Below are positions 11,501 to 24,800 of a stretch of 64,000 nt of DNA, one piece after another (the stretch's first letter is position 1; each line of letters opens with the position of its first letter). The notes under the pieces are model-generated. The model had not been told where the DNA came from and searched no databases. It saw nothing but the letters and a program-made list of their open reading frames with translations. The translations under genes and the position numbers were made by a program. The DNA is from Callaeas wilsoni (taxonomy: Eukaryota > Chordata > Aves > Passeriformes > Callaeidae). The stretch covers positions 62,001 through 126,000 of the forward strand of contig VWPU01018625.1 of NCBI GenBank assembly GCA_013398955.1, in the 5' to 3' direction.

Positions 11501-14500
11501 TTACTGAAGAGTTCAGTCACCACAGGTACATTGCTTCATTTTCTACGTTGTTTTACTGTGAATGCTCTCATACTACACAATTATATACTGTGTATTTTGT
11601 ATCGTGCAAAAGCCTCCCTTCACTTGAGGTGGTCAGGCGCTAAGGTAACAAACTTGGTGATGGATGATAAAGGAATAAGCACTTCCACATAGAAACATAA
11701 GTGTGTGAGTACAGCCAGCACTGTCAGCTTCACCTGTAACACAGCTCTGTCAAAGATCCTGTGACAGAAGAAAACCTCTGAGAATATACAAATTTAATCA
11801 AAAATGTATGAAATATCATCAGCGAATCCCAGGCTTGCAGGATTCGTTTAAAATTACTAAGAAAGACTTTTCCCAGTTGCTTTTTTTTTTTTCCTGGGGA
11901 CATAAGTCAGAGTCAGTTGGAGTTATGATAAATACAAGTATTAATCGCAGAGGCTTGTATGCCAAGGGTAGATGAATAAAAATGCATTTGCTGAATGCTG
12001 GGAGCAGGAATAACAGATGAGTAAATTACTTTTAAAATTTGCATTCAGCTTTAAAAAAGAAGTATTTATATTAGTACAATCTGTATTGGCTGCAGCCTGT
12101 CTGGCATGGAGCAATGTGTCTGTATAGTGCTGGAGATGAGGGTCCCCTCAGCTTGGAGCTGCTGAGAAACCCCTGAGCCTGCAACAGAGTCCTTTGCCCC
12201 CCCATGTCAAGGCACAAGACCTGTCTTCCCACCCACATCCTTCCCAAACCACGCAGCTTCTGAGGAGGGGACTGTGGGGACCTGTGTGAGCACGTGGCTT
12301 TGGTGAGCATGGCTGCAGACCCTGGGATGTGTCCCCCAAGAGGACCTGCATCTCCCTGTGCTGCCATAGCTGCAGCTGTAGCCCAGGCTACATTGCCAAG
12401 CAACCATTGGCCATGCACAGGGCTCGGTTTTACACCGGGATACTACAGCTCTTGCTGGGGAAATCCCAAGGATTGCAAACTCCAGGATCTTCTTAGCTTC
12501 ACTGGATTAAGGACATCGTATTCTCCATAAGAGCCCCCATGAGGGACACTGCCAAATCAAGCAGAAATGTCAGAAGAAAGCTGGGTATGAACACCCTCAA
12601 AAATCAGATTTGTCAAAGACTGAACTCTTCCCCAGTCTAATTTAACCCCCGGCAGCACAGAGGCAAGTCTCAGAAATATCCATCCAGAGACATAGCTTGA
12701 GCCTCTGGAATATATTGCTGTGAAGAAAAATCAAAAGGAGCTGTAAGAAGGGCTGGGAGTAAGTTTCTTTCAACTGACTGAAGTTCCAAATAACAACAGA
12801 GAAGAGAATAATAGCACCAGTTTAGGTAGAAAGTAAAGACTTTATTTGTCTTGTCTTGAGTTTCTCTGGCAACATCTGCATATCCCTGGTACTGCTGAGA
12901 ACTGACATCAGCAGATCACAAAGACAGGCTCAGACAAGGGCAAAGTACCATGACCTGAGGGGACATTGACCTCATGTGATGAACAGGAGGTGCTCACAGA
13001 ACAGGCAGGTGATGATCATGTGACAAGTAGTGACTGCTCAGTCCAGCACTTAACATGGGACAGCCGGCCATCTTCCCTGGTCCTTCTGTTCCTGCCTGGA
13101 ATGTTCAGCTGGAAAATGTGATCATCCATTACTTAGCTGGTAGATGGAAATTACCATGAAAATCTAACTTTGTTATTTTTAGAATTTCTTTAACTTCCAT
13201 GTTTTAATCATTGCAGCCTAAAGCATGAGGTTATTATTAATTTCATATCAAAATTATATTCTCATTTTATATGCTAAATGTAAATTACAGAGCGGAAAAT
13301 ACACAAACAAGCTTTTCTATCGGGCAAATATCCTTGAAAAAGTAAAATCAACTAAACTCTATCCCAGAACATTTCTACCAGTTATAGCTCCTGCATCATG
13401 CAAAACAAACACCTCCTTCTCTGTGTCCCACAGCACAAGCAGAGCACTGGCCTGGCAGCACAACGCCACTTCTGCCGCTGTCCCAGTTGTCCCACCGGCA
13501 ATGGTCACTGGCTCCAGCACACCACAAGAGGACCAGATGCCCTGGCACATGTCTTTGGAAGCACATGAGGTCCTAATTGCTTGTCATTGCTTTGGTTTCC
13601 AAATATTATTTGCTTGAATCTTACAATGTGTTGATAATTTGTTGATTACCTCTTCACCTCAAAGAAAATAGAGGGCAAATTAGAAATGTGAGTTGAGCAT
13701 TGGTTTTTAAAAAATCGCACTAGAAACAGGAGTTCAGCATTCAGAAAAGAATGGGTAAGGACTGGCAGATTCGAGGCGGTGGTGGTTACAGTGACTGACT
13801 GTGCCATCATGCGTTGTATTTATGGGCAGCTATAATGGCACTGTGTAATACACCCAAGTTTTTTATTTTTTTGTAGTCATGCCACCCTTCTGTGCATTTC
13901 AGTACCTGCAAAGTTAATGTTGTGTTCTCTTGCAAGGATGAAAGTGAGCACTGTGAGGGGAGGTGGCAGAGTCTGTACAGGCTCATTGCGTTGGGGGCTC
14001 TCAGCCCATGAGCTGCCTGTGACCCCTCTACTGCACAATGGAAAAATGCAAATGGCACTCACAAGTGCACTCACACTCACTTTTTCTTTATTCTGTCATA
14101 AAGGGGCCTGAAGCCATTACTGACATCTGCCTTCTGTGGCCTGTAGAAGTTTAATGCAGAGAAATATTCAGCTGCCAAACACTAGTAAACAAGAATAAAC
14201 AGCTTTAATTGCTATCATGCTCCGTTCCAAGGCAAATGCACCAGAACACACATGTTCTGTATTCACTATTTGACACACGCGTCAAAATCAGTTTTAAAAA
14301 TAGCTAAAAGAGTGAAAACTTGGTTTTTTTCTAGGCACTTAAATTAACAAGAGAATTAATTGTTTGTTACCTGGGTTCAAAAGCAGAGGAACAGCCAGTG
14401 GAAAGTAAGCAGCTCTTATAATACTTCCAGGTAATATTTTAGAAATGTTTTCCCATAGACAAGGGAAAGGCATGCTATAGTATTATTAGTGTATAATCTC

Positions 14501-17500
14501 CTCCTTGTCCTGTTAGTGGCTACAGTTGGTCAACATTTGTAATAATGATTTAAAAGAATGAATAGATGCTTTCCCCATCCCTCCAAACACTTCCAGTCTT
14601 TAATAAGGTCTCCGTTGGTTTCATACAGTACTTCTCACCCTCAGTGTCAAACAGGAGCAGCTCAGAAGGGCACCAACAGCCCAGAAAGCTGTTGGGCCAT
14701 GCAGGGATACGCCCGCTTCTGCAAGGGGGGCAGTGCTGGGGGGGCTCTTCTCCAGCATTAGCAAGAAGTGACTTTTGGGCTTACATTTTCTTACTGGGGC
14801 TTTATGTAGGAGAAAATTCAGATGAAATTTGATGAAAAATCTCATCTGGGGGAAATTATGGACTCAGTGGAAGAGCATGGTGGCAACTGTAAACTATTTT
14901 GTATTTTTCTGGGATGAATCAGGAGAGGACCTGGCTGCTGTGATGCAAACTGGGGGCAGGTACTTCAGTTCATGTCCAGAACAGTGGGGAAAGCAGCTGC
15001 TGGCTGACAGGGACAGTGATCTGGACCAAGTCCTGAGCTTTTCCCAAACACTTCAGCACCAGTCCTGTGGGTCCTGGTACACAGACAGGACATGTGCTGT
15101 GCTCCATCCCATCTCACCCAGGACAAAACAGCTGCTCCACAGATCCCTGCATGGCTCAACCTTGCACCTTCCGTAACACTGTGGGACCAGTGCTGCACTG
15201 GAAGGATGTAAATCTTAAAACCTGCTGGCTTCCTCAGCCCTTTGAGAGACTTGAGAGCCCCTTGAGAGCTGGCGAGGGGGTGCCAGGTCCCGAGCTGCCC
15301 CTGTGACCACTGGATGCCAAGGCTTGTTTCTGTTCTATCTGAGAGGCCAGAGCAGCTTGCTCTGTTTTATACTGAGGAGGCTTAGGCATCAGTTGATGTA
15401 AATGATTAAATGCTCATCACTGATTATTTTCAATTATTTAGTGAGAGATTTCATCTGAGCTGACGACACTGCTCCTACCTCTACAAGGCACAGATGCTCT
15501 GGTTCATAAGACGGTGAATATTAATAAATGTTCTGGCACGTGCAAAAAAAATCTGAAGTATTGGTAAAGCTGAAGAAAGAATTGAGAGATATTGAAAGTA
15601 ATTATTAATGAAAATCATTGATGAATGAAATCAGTGCCTTGAGTCATAAGAAAACACATGCAGGTTGATGTGGGAGGGGCCACTGGAGACCAGAGCCCAG
15701 GCTCTCTCTTTGCTCTGGGGAGTAGCAAAGAGCTTAAGTACGTAAAGTCCTTAATCTACCAAATAAAGGTATAACCTGCCATGAAACCTTCCACACTTGA
15801 GCAGGACTTTGTGACACCACATAAGCATCCTGCAAGGCACGTAGTCCTCTGAAAGGTGCTGAAATGGAAAAGGGCATTAGTAAGTCAGCCAGAAGAGACT
15901 GTGTTTGGCCAGATAAGATATTCATAGTGCACCAACTGTGCCACAGCTCTCAGCTCAGCAGAGACCTTCCCAGACTGCAAAGCAGAGACTGTCCTGCCAT
16001 GATGCACAGCTTAGCAGGCTCATTACCTGGGACAGGTAGGTCCCACTCCAAGCACATCCAGGCCAGAAGTGAATGGAGGAGGAAGGATGCTGCCCTGGTT
16101 TCATCTTTGCAGCACAGAGAAGTGCCAGGTTGAGTTCAGCAGAGGTGATTTCTGATACAAGCAGAACATTTTCTTGTTACGACTGTTTAAAAATACTGAT
16201 CTCATGTTTTATATATTTATTTCAAAGGCCAAATTTTTTAGGAAAATAATCCTTCAAGAAGCTTGTCACATATCCTTCCATGTGAGTATTTTGTAGAGAA
16301 TGGAGGCTGTGGGAAGGAGACCCTGCCTGCCCTCAGGGCATGTCTGGCCTGGCCACACCAGATTGAGAGGACTGTGGCAGTTGTTTTGCTGTGTGTCAGG
16401 ACAAACCACTTGCCAACTGTTATGGCAGTAGCCTTGCTTCTACTGAATCATCGTTTCCATCAGCATCTTCCATCCGCTTCTTTGTTACTATGCACAGCAT
16501 GTTCCTCCCTCCATACCAAAGGGAAGTTAGTCTCAGAGTTTATCAGAATATAAAGTTACTAATGCCTCCAGCATCTCGATTAGACACTTCTACAGAAATG
16601 GATATTTTATGCAATTTGCTCTGTCATGGAAAAGCTCAGAGAAGATGAGTTACTCCCTGTAGGAGGAAGTGACGGCATTGCCAGGCACTGCTGCAGATGC
16701 CTCTTTCTCAGCCACGCCACATGGCAATGGCATGGCTGGTCCCCCAGGGAGGCTGGGGCCACAGGGCAGAGCTGAACACAGCAGGGCTGAACATGGCTGG
16801 GTTCTACCTACCACAGCTGTGAAGAATGGTGGTGGTTACTTTCATGTGCACAGGCATCCCCAGGGTCCTGCTCCTCAGGGTTAGCAAGTGCAAGTCTAAA
16901 CCCTTCATTGCTCCACTCTCAAGTGGTTCTCCTCTCCTCTCCCCTCCTCTTCCTCCTCCCAGCTGAGTGCCACTGCTCACCTGTGGCCACAAAGACACAA
17001 GCCTTCAGCACAGAGTAGGGAACAGGTAATGAGAATTTGTGCAAATGCAGTTTTGGAGTGATGTTGTTTCCTGCCCTGAGGTGGAAAATCAGCATCAGCC
17101 TGCCCAGTCAAACATCACAGTTTATTATGCTACTGCTCAATACTTTCCAGCATGGTGGGTAATTCAGATGATAATTTTCCATCCAAGGTATTTGCCTGAG
17201 GCTTTCCCAGCCCCAAGATCTTCTCTCAGCCACCTGGTTGGCATTGCAGTGGGTGTGGAGGTAATTTAATTACACCAGAGTATTCCCAGCTTCTTTGCTC
17301 TCTTGGCACAGCCTCACAGGGAAAACCAACAGTGAGTAGGCTGGGAAGGGCTGAACTGAACTGTTGTGTATCTTCTCAATGGAGCGATAATAGTGCAACA
17401 AAACAAACCTCACCGAGTTGGACTGTGTGCTGTCCTGGCTCTCTCGGGTGCTGCCACTCTCTGTTGACACCAATTCCCCATTCCAGCTGCTCCAGCAGAG

Positions 17501-18946
17501 GCCAGGTTGGGATCGCTGCCAGGCTGGGAACAGCAAGGGAACCAGGCCAGGAGCACAAATCAGTGAATGGATTTGTTATTCATTAGCAGCAAACACTGTA
17601 CAACACTGTTCTGCAGAGGCAGCAGAGGAGACTTTTTTCTGCAGGACATTGTAAATCTGTGCACATTTCCACTTCTGGCTCTCTCTCCCTTTCTCACTCC
17701 TTTCCTCTCTTATTCTCTCTCTACCCTCTTCCTTCTTTCCTTATTGCAATGCTTTTCCCAAGCTAGATTTTTCTGTGAGTTAGGTTTTAATGCCTCCTCA
17801 TGAGAGGCAGTTTTTCATATTTTATATCTCCATCAATTAAGATTTCTCACTTATCACCAGTAAAACTGGAGTTTTGATTAAATATTATCCAGCAGCTCTA
17901 AGCACATAGTTTGTATTAATTTCAGGGCCTCATTATATGCCAGTGGTATTTATATGGGCTGATATATCAAATATACTGTGTGTGTATAAGCAGAGACTTT
18001 CAGAACAAATACTAGATAAAGGAGCTACAAAAAAAGAAAATGGAAGACAGTCTCTCACTTGGTCCAGCCACAGAGCGTTTACTGAGCCCCTTCATGAAGG
18101 TCATGGAGAAAATGGTGGGGAAGGGACATTTTCAAGGACCAGGAGAGCCCTGGGAACAGCAGAATCAAACCTGATGCTCCTGCAGCAGGAGAGACAGAAG
18201 GTGCAGAAGCTCATGGCACAAGACTCATTGCAGACTGTTGTCCGCTCCTCTGGACAAGTCATGGGGAGAAAGCACTGATGGCCCAATATGTTCTCAAGAG
18301 GGCACCTGTTCATTTAATGAAATAGTTCAATATGCTGATGGTCACATGTTTTTACTCACTGTTCATTCCCAACATGGCCTTGTTCTTTGAAGGAATCCTG
18401 GCTGCGCGGGCACTAGGTAACATGGGGCAATGCCCAGGGGCTTGGGCACCAACCATTAGTGCTCTGGGACTTCTAGCCTGGGGCTCTGCATTGCACAGAC
18501 TCTCTTGTGAATTTAATTGTAACTCCCTCCTACTGAGAAAGCATTGTTTATTTACAATCAAAACCCAAATGAAACAAAGATTACAGGAATATGTATTGGT
18601 GACCTTGACAAAGTGGCAGCTCCTACGCTTAGAGAAATACTCGGTGGAGAGCATCACCTGACAAAGGACCAGAAGGGCTGGTTCCAGCTGAGTACAGGTT
18701 CCAGGGCTGCTTGTGTTCTGTGTTCATGTGTCACCCCGGTGGTGCTTTAGAGGTCACTAGAAGGAAAATACTGACAGCAGAAGCCTGTACTCAACCTAAC
18801 ATCACACAGCAGATACAATCAGATGCTCTCCCTGTCTCCATCACTACATTCCTCTCTGTCTTGAGCCTTGTGAATGAGCTGGAGCTGGTGTGAACTGCTG
18901 TGCAAGCACCTGGCTGGCTCTGCGTGCAGGCTGGGCTGCACAGAGT
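8595..18946. other. Long non-coding stretch, no confident gene
   Basis: About 10 kb of mixed composition with no recognised repeat of high confidence. Points noted: a 12-T run at 11881-11892; a (TA)n-like patch near 10342; a plus-strand frame open from 10721 that meets a good splice-donor match at 11042 (see findings); a weak LTR-like stretch at 12835-13085 (see rejected items); pyrimidine-rich DNA at 16920-16960 and 17680-17745. Open frames at 13225-13617 and 14829-15176 (115-130 codons) resemble no protein family. Confidence 0.5.
10721..11041 (+). other. Candidate exon, weak
   Basis: The plus frame is open from just after a TAG at 10718-10720. It has an ATG at 10757 and runs through a strong splice-donor match (CTGTCAG followed by GTAAGAA) whose intron would begin at 11042. 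The frame's TAA lies 18 bases inside that intron, at 11060-11062, after which it stays open to 11416. Possible acceptors (TTTTAG, CCACAG) occur upstream at about 10705-10755. The predicted peptide is about 95 residues, has a run of cysteines (CSCCC) and resembles nothing I know. Pseudo-donors are common in vertebrate DNA, so this is only a pointer for transcript data. Confidence 0.13.
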
Positions 18947-19036
18947 GGGACACCAGCATCTCCCAGAGGAGGGACAGCGGGATCTCTAGAGCAGGGACAC
19001 TGGGATCTTTCAGAGGAGGGACAGCAGAGCAGGCAG
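18947..19036. repeat. Short tandem repeat, ~24-bp unit, 3-4 copies
   Basis: Three consecutive units start with GGGACA at 18947, 18971 and 18994, followed by a partial fourth at 19018. The units are 24, 23 and 24 bp and share the layout GGGACA-(C/G)-...-ATCT-...-AGAG-(G/C)A. Copies differ at several positions, so the array is old or imperfectly maintained. The plus strand reads through it without stops, but the surrounding frame does not look like a protein. Confidence 0.85.
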
Positions 19037-21330
19037 CTCAGCACAGCTCATGTGAGTGGGGCATATGACACTTTTGGCTCATCAACAGCCATGTGGACAC
19101 CGGAGCAGGGTGCTGGCTACCCACAAGAGCAAAGCCTTGGATGGAGAAAGGGATGCACCCTTTGTGAGTTTGGACATATGGCAGCATTAGATGAATTTGT
19201 GTTCAGCAGAAGCTGCCCCAACAAACTCCAGGGAGCTGTGAACCTGCTTGCTCAGGTTAAAGATGTGCTTTTTCTATATAAGCTTTTCTAATATCATAGC
19301 CCAGGGGGTGTTTTGTATTTGTATCTCTGCCCTCTCTTCTCAGTAGTTCACTTCCACTGTAGTTAAAATTAAACAGAAAAATCCAGAGGACTACAAAAGA
19401 GAGAAAAGGTCTAAATTCTGTCCTGCTCCTTGTCACAGCTCCCTATCATCTCACCAAAACTTTTCTGAGTCTTGTTTGTACTTGTTTGTCACTGGAATCA
19501 GTAAGATGCTGCTGCCCTTAAGTGTAGTTTACATCTGAGAGTGCTGCCGAGATCAGTGGGGACTCTGCTCTCCTCCTGCCCCCTGTTTGTCTCAGTCTGG
19601 GCATAGCACAGCCTTGGTTCTGAACACATTGACTGAGGTGAGTGAGGGACACTGACCCCCCTCACAAACCCTCCTGTGGGTCAGGATCAGGGCAGGTAGG
19701 ATTGGCCATGCAAGTGCTGGGTAGGGGGCACAGGGGCAGAAAGTGAGGAGCAAGGCTGTGAGTAGTGGCCAGAGGCTCCACATGCTGGTGGGATCTGAAA
19801 GGCTGGAAGAGGAACTACATTAGCAAGGTGGGGTAGAGCATCAGCACCAGTTTTCCCTGCATAAGCAGTCAGGCACCACAGGGCATGTGGCTTAATGACT
19901 TTGACGCTGACCTTGGGGACCAGGAAACACCTTGCTCAGCTCTTCTCTCAGCCCACCTGGGAAGCAGCTCCTGGTGATTGACCACGGAAGGCTCCTAGGG
20001 AGATGAGCACATCCACTGGGAACCAGGCAGTGGCATCCATCCCAGCAGGGCTCCTGTATCCATCCCTGCCTACGGAGCGCAAGACATGCCAAAGGCGCCA
20101 CTGGCAGCTTGTCTTGCGGGGTGCCCAGCAGTGCTGCAGCTCCTCCATGCTTGTTCTCCATCTCAGAGCTGTAATGATGAGCTCTCCATTTCCATTTGGT
20201 TTTGTCTCTTGCCAGAAACACGTCTGGGCAACATGCCTCCATCATGCCATCTGACAGGAGCTGTGAGATGCCACCATCAGAGGTCCACTGAGAGAATAAT
20301 TTGTGCTATTTCCTGCTGTCTTTAATAACAGTGTCACTGAATCAGATATCTCACAACTTCCATTAAAAAATGTGCAGTTTATGGCTCCTTGAAAACAGAT
20401 TAAGATTTACTGCTCTCCATTTGGATAGCAGTTGATGAAGATAATGGGTTATCTCTGCAAGGCACTGTACAATTTCTACTCTCCCAGACTCCATGAAGCA
20501 CCTTAATTTTATTCTCACATTTATAACCAAATATGTCAGAAGAACTGAAAGGGAAACATATAAATCATCCATATTTGAAACACAGTATGACTCAAGTAAA
20601 GCAAAGCATACAAATTCCTGTTTGTTGTCAAGGAAAAAGATGGGTACTGGCACAAAACCAGAAGCTTTTCTTATCTGAGATATTATGTTGCATATCTTTT
20701 TTGTTTTCCCATTTGCCATTATCAGAGAAGAACCAAAACCAATTAACTACTGATAGCTCTTGTACCTCCCGTTGGAGCCTTCTCTGTCAAAAGGCAGGTT
20801 CCAGCACTGTGTAACAGCTGTCATCCATGTGGTTTGTTGCTGTGAAGGTAAAAACAACTTCTGTCATTGGGAGTCTCATCTTCTTCCTGTTTAGAGCTTT
20901 TCAGGTGCTAAGCAGGGCTTCTGAATTGCAGAGTTAAGTACCCTGCTGCCATGGGCAGTTACCCTTCTCCAGGCTCTTCATGAAGACTCATCACCTGAGT
21001 GCAGCCCTGACCAGGGAATCAGGGCAAAGATGGCACTGCCACCCCTTCCATGCCCCACAACATCCCGTGCCTGGGGAGCAGTGGCCCTTCCTTTCCCTTG
21101 CTTCCCCTTGATTCCACTGCAGCTGCAGGCACTCTGCTGAACCCTGAGTTCTGGGTGCTGGAGCTGCTCCTTTCTGCTGAGGCCATGCCCTTCTCCAACC
21201 CACTGGGGCCACCAGAGCCTGTCCATTGCCACAGCCCTGGAGTGCAAACCATCCCACTCTGGTGCCACGATCTGCCCCAAGCCACAGCTCTGCAGGGACT
21301 GCTTGCCCTTGGGCTGGCTTCCTGGGCACC
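19037..21330. other. Non-coding stretch, no gene seen
   Basis: No repeat or gene recognised. GC-rich patches lie at 19610-19760 and 21000-21330, and the rest is average to AT-rich. Minus-strand frames at 20363-20719 (118 codons) and 20991-21329 (112 codons) lack any known motif. The second sits in GC-rich DNA where all three minus frames are open together, which argues for composition rather than coding. Confidence 0.55.
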
Positions 21331-21846
21331 TGTTATTGGGTCTGACTGAGACAGAGTTTATTTTCCCTTAGCAGCCCCCACCGCATGCCTTCCATTGGTA
21401 GCTGGAAAGGTGTTGATAAGACAGCAGTGTTTCGGCTACTCCTGAGCAGCGCTCTCTCTCTAACATTCCCCCCCACCAAGGGGCTAGGAGTGGGCAAGAT
21501 CCTGGGAGGGGACACAACCAGTCAGCTCAGAGATAAAAGCTAAGGGAGAAAGGAGGAACAGGGATGGCATTTGTTATTCCACAATGATTGCTTTCTGGAG
21601 CAACCTCTACGAGTGCTGAAGCCCTGCTTCCCGGGAAGTGTCTGAACATTGATTGCTGATGGGAAGTAGAGATTAACTTTTCCCCTTTGCTTATGCATGC
21701 ACAAACTTTGGCTTTTCTTTTATTGCTTTAGTAAACTGCCTTATCTCAAACTACTAGTGATTTTCCATCTTATTTTCTTTTCCCTGTCCTGCTGGGAAGG
21801 GAAGTGATAGAGCAGCTTGGTGCCCAGCCAAGGTCAACCCACTACA
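21331..21846 (+). mobile_element. ERVL-type LTR, probably solo
   Basis: This is a plus-strand bird ERVL-class LTR of about 516 bp. It starts TGTTATTGGG and ends CCCACTACA. The U3 region carries the blocks AGGTGTTGATAAGACAGCAG and CTGGGAGGGGACACAACC (21502-21519), both typical in order and spacing of ERVL-like LTRs in bird genomes. A TATA-like GATAAAAG lies at 21532-21539. The U5 end (about 21800-21846) has the familiar AGTGATAGAGCAGC and GGTCAACCCACTACA segments. No internal ERV sequence is evident on either side, so it is probably a solo LTR left by recombination. I could not see a clean 5-bp target-site duplication, so the edges may be off by a few bases. It is the only recognised plus-strand LTR in the window. 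Confidence 0.82.
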
Positions 21847-24800
21847 CACATGCAGCATCATGAGCTTCCTCAAATATTTCAAATTATTTAGTTTAAAATA
21901 CATTTGAAAGTGTCATGGCTTGCTAGGGTGGAATAGTGTCTTCTTCACAGAAGTAGAAAAATGTTGATTTCGGAAGTGGAAGGCTAGATTTTAAGATTAG
22001 AATGATCTAACAACCTCATATTCAATGTCTTCTACAACGTCTTTGGTTGGTTCTTGTCCCAAGCCCAAAACTCTCAGGTATTATTATTGTCCCTGCAAGA
22101 TTCCAATCTGCATTGAGTAACTCCCACCAAAGGAGAATCATTCCTAACTACTGGAACAACTGGTCAGGGGCTAATTAGTGTTTCAAAGACATTTTATGCC
22201 TAGTTTTCTACTTTGAAATTATGGTTTTGAATCCTGTAGGATGCTTTGCAGACCTCATTAGGGTATAAACAGAGCAATTTTAAGTAACTTGATATGTTGG
22301 CTTTTCTGTGATTTTTCTTGTTAGGAATCCTAATCCAATGACAGAAAGAAAAAAGGAGAGATCAGATATTAAGATTACAGTTTATACCAGGATGTTGAAA
22401 AGAAATCAAAGTAAAACCATGGGTTTGAAGCTCTTAAGCAGCACATTCCCTCTGTGGTGTGTAGTTTTGCCTCCTTGATGCCATTGGCTCCAGAAGCCAT
22501 CTCTCGTCACAGGTTCTGGTTTTATCTGGAGCTCACACAAGGCTTGGAAGTTAATTATAGTTCTAATATTCTTGCTAATGAATGTGAGCATAATTATGGA
22601 GTGGAATGATTTCAGAGGTACTTTATGTGAATACTAATTGCTGTCTTCAAATGTTGGGTAACTGGCTTCCTCATGGGAGCTCTGGGAGGGAGTGTGGAGG
22701 GGAGCCCAGCAAGCCCTGCCAGGCAGAGGCACGGGGCCATGGGGGCTGTGCCTATGACCTATTTCCCTGTGGCTGTAGGCCATGGGGACACCAAGATGGC
22801 CAGGAGACAGGTGCTGGTCCGGGGACCTGCCTGGGGCTGCCTGCCTGAGGCCTGGCTGCCCTCCCATTGGGCTGTCAGTGTGTGCCACAGGCAGGGGTGG
22901 CGATGCCCAGTCCTCAGCTCTGTCGAGAGGGGTGGGATTCAGCCAGCACAAAGGCCTGGGGGTACCAGGGCAGGGGTTTCTTTTGCAGCTCTGGCACATG
23001 AGGGCCACACCCTCACAGGTCAGTGTCCCAGTGCTGCAAGCACTGCCCAGCCACAGTGTCTGTGTGTGCTAAAACCCATTAGCAGGTGGTCATGGATAGG
23101 TGGATGCTCTTTGGAATGATCTCTGGTGGAGAGGAAATAGGTGTTCCAGCAGAACAGCAGGTAGAAGGACACTGAGGGAGCTCCAGGTGTCAAATGGGCG
23201 AGGGTAACTTGAACAGAGAACAGAGAGCCTGATTTTTACAGTATCTGCACAGCTAATAAAAACAACAAAATTATGTTCCTTCAGGCAAAATAGCATGGCT
23301 GCTTCTCTGCCTCTTTTTCATGTCTCATTTTATGCTTGCAAGTCATTCCAGGAGTCTGAGACATGACATTTCACTTCATATGGTCTTTGTCTTAAGGCAA
23401 AACTTAACCTCTGGGAAAGCTTATCAGTTTGAAAAGTTTTGCAAAGATCAATAGAAATGGCCATGATTATTGAAATGGAAGCTTGTGGGTTACATTGAAT
23501 TCATGCAATATCTGTATTGAGATGTGTTTTCTTTCTTTCAAATAATTTAGTAAAGTTCAAATCTCCTCTGAGAGAAAGAATTAATTGAGCAAAATATTAA
23601 TTAAGGAAAATTATTTTTTTCACAGCACAGTTCTTCAAATGAAATAATATTGAGTGAAATGACTTCAGTTTACCTTGATTAAAAGTAGTGTTGGTATTTG
23701 CAAAGTTTCAGTGTGCACACTCCCTGTGCCCGGCGGAATTAGAGCTTCTCTGGGTGATGATGTCATTGTAAGCATCCCACAACCCCTTTTTCAACCCTTC
23801 TGGACAGGGACAAATGGGAGATGCATGTTTACATCCTTATGTTTGCTTATTTAAATTTGAAACTATTTCCTTGCCCTCATTCTCATCAAAACACTGACTG
23901 GTTTGCAAAACAGGTCAGATATGGGATTTACCTGGATTCCTGTAGCCTAGCATCCAGTGGTAAAATGTACATTCATACACAAACATATAGGTACATGTAA
24001 AGAGAAACAGTAGAATCACAGTCTGTGCTGAAGCTGCCTGCACCATGCAGTGATCAATCTGTACAGACACAGTTGCACAATGATCATTCATTCCCGTGGA
24101 CACTGAGATCCAAATGCACAGAACATGGGAATTTGTACCTCTCAGAGTTCCTAACCTTTTCCAGAAAAGGCTGGGTGATGAAAACCAGCAGGACCCTATG
24201 GAGGACAGGGAGGGTAACAGGTTTAGCAGCATAACTCAAACTGGTAATTACCTACCCTGGCCCTACTGAGACTGTGCCAAACGATGGTGGAGAGCACAGG
24301 AACACAGGAACAGAGTTAATGGCCTAGGTGTCCTGGGTGTGATTTTCACTTTCTCTAATGCTTAGGTAATGCTTCCAGATTGCTGTAAAGATTAGAGGTA
24401 AACTGATGTTTATTTTGTGCTATGATTTGCTCTTATCAAAACAAGGCACAAGCAGAATTCCCCTCCTGCTGCCAAGGACACATCACCCCATCATACATGG
24501 TAAGGAACACGCTGCATCCCTATGGATAAACCGTGCATGTAAGAAATGAGTAAATAAGTAGGATTTGGAAATGTACTTGATTTGTTATCTTGCAAAGTAC
24601 GGGAGGAAAGGCTTAAAAATTTCTCATAACATTATTTTGACTTGGTTTAACTAGATGAAGTTCATGGGCTGTGGCCTCCCTAAGCTGTGATCTGGCAGGC
24701 ATTCGCTTTCCTGCAGCTGTTCTCTTGTCATCGTGCAACTCCCGTGATTCTTCCTCGGGCTCTTTGCAGCACCTCTCTGCCTCAGGCACTCTGAAACTGC

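Noticed and set aside
12835..13085. Possible minus-strand LTR (AATAAA near 12840, GC-richer upstream part)
   Set aside because: I could not find convincing ends, a TATA box or blocks I recognise. The poly(A)-like hexamer alone is weak.
22673..23119. 148-codon plus frame in a GC-rich patch
   Set aside because: Several frames on both strands are open there, as expected from composition, and there is no motif.
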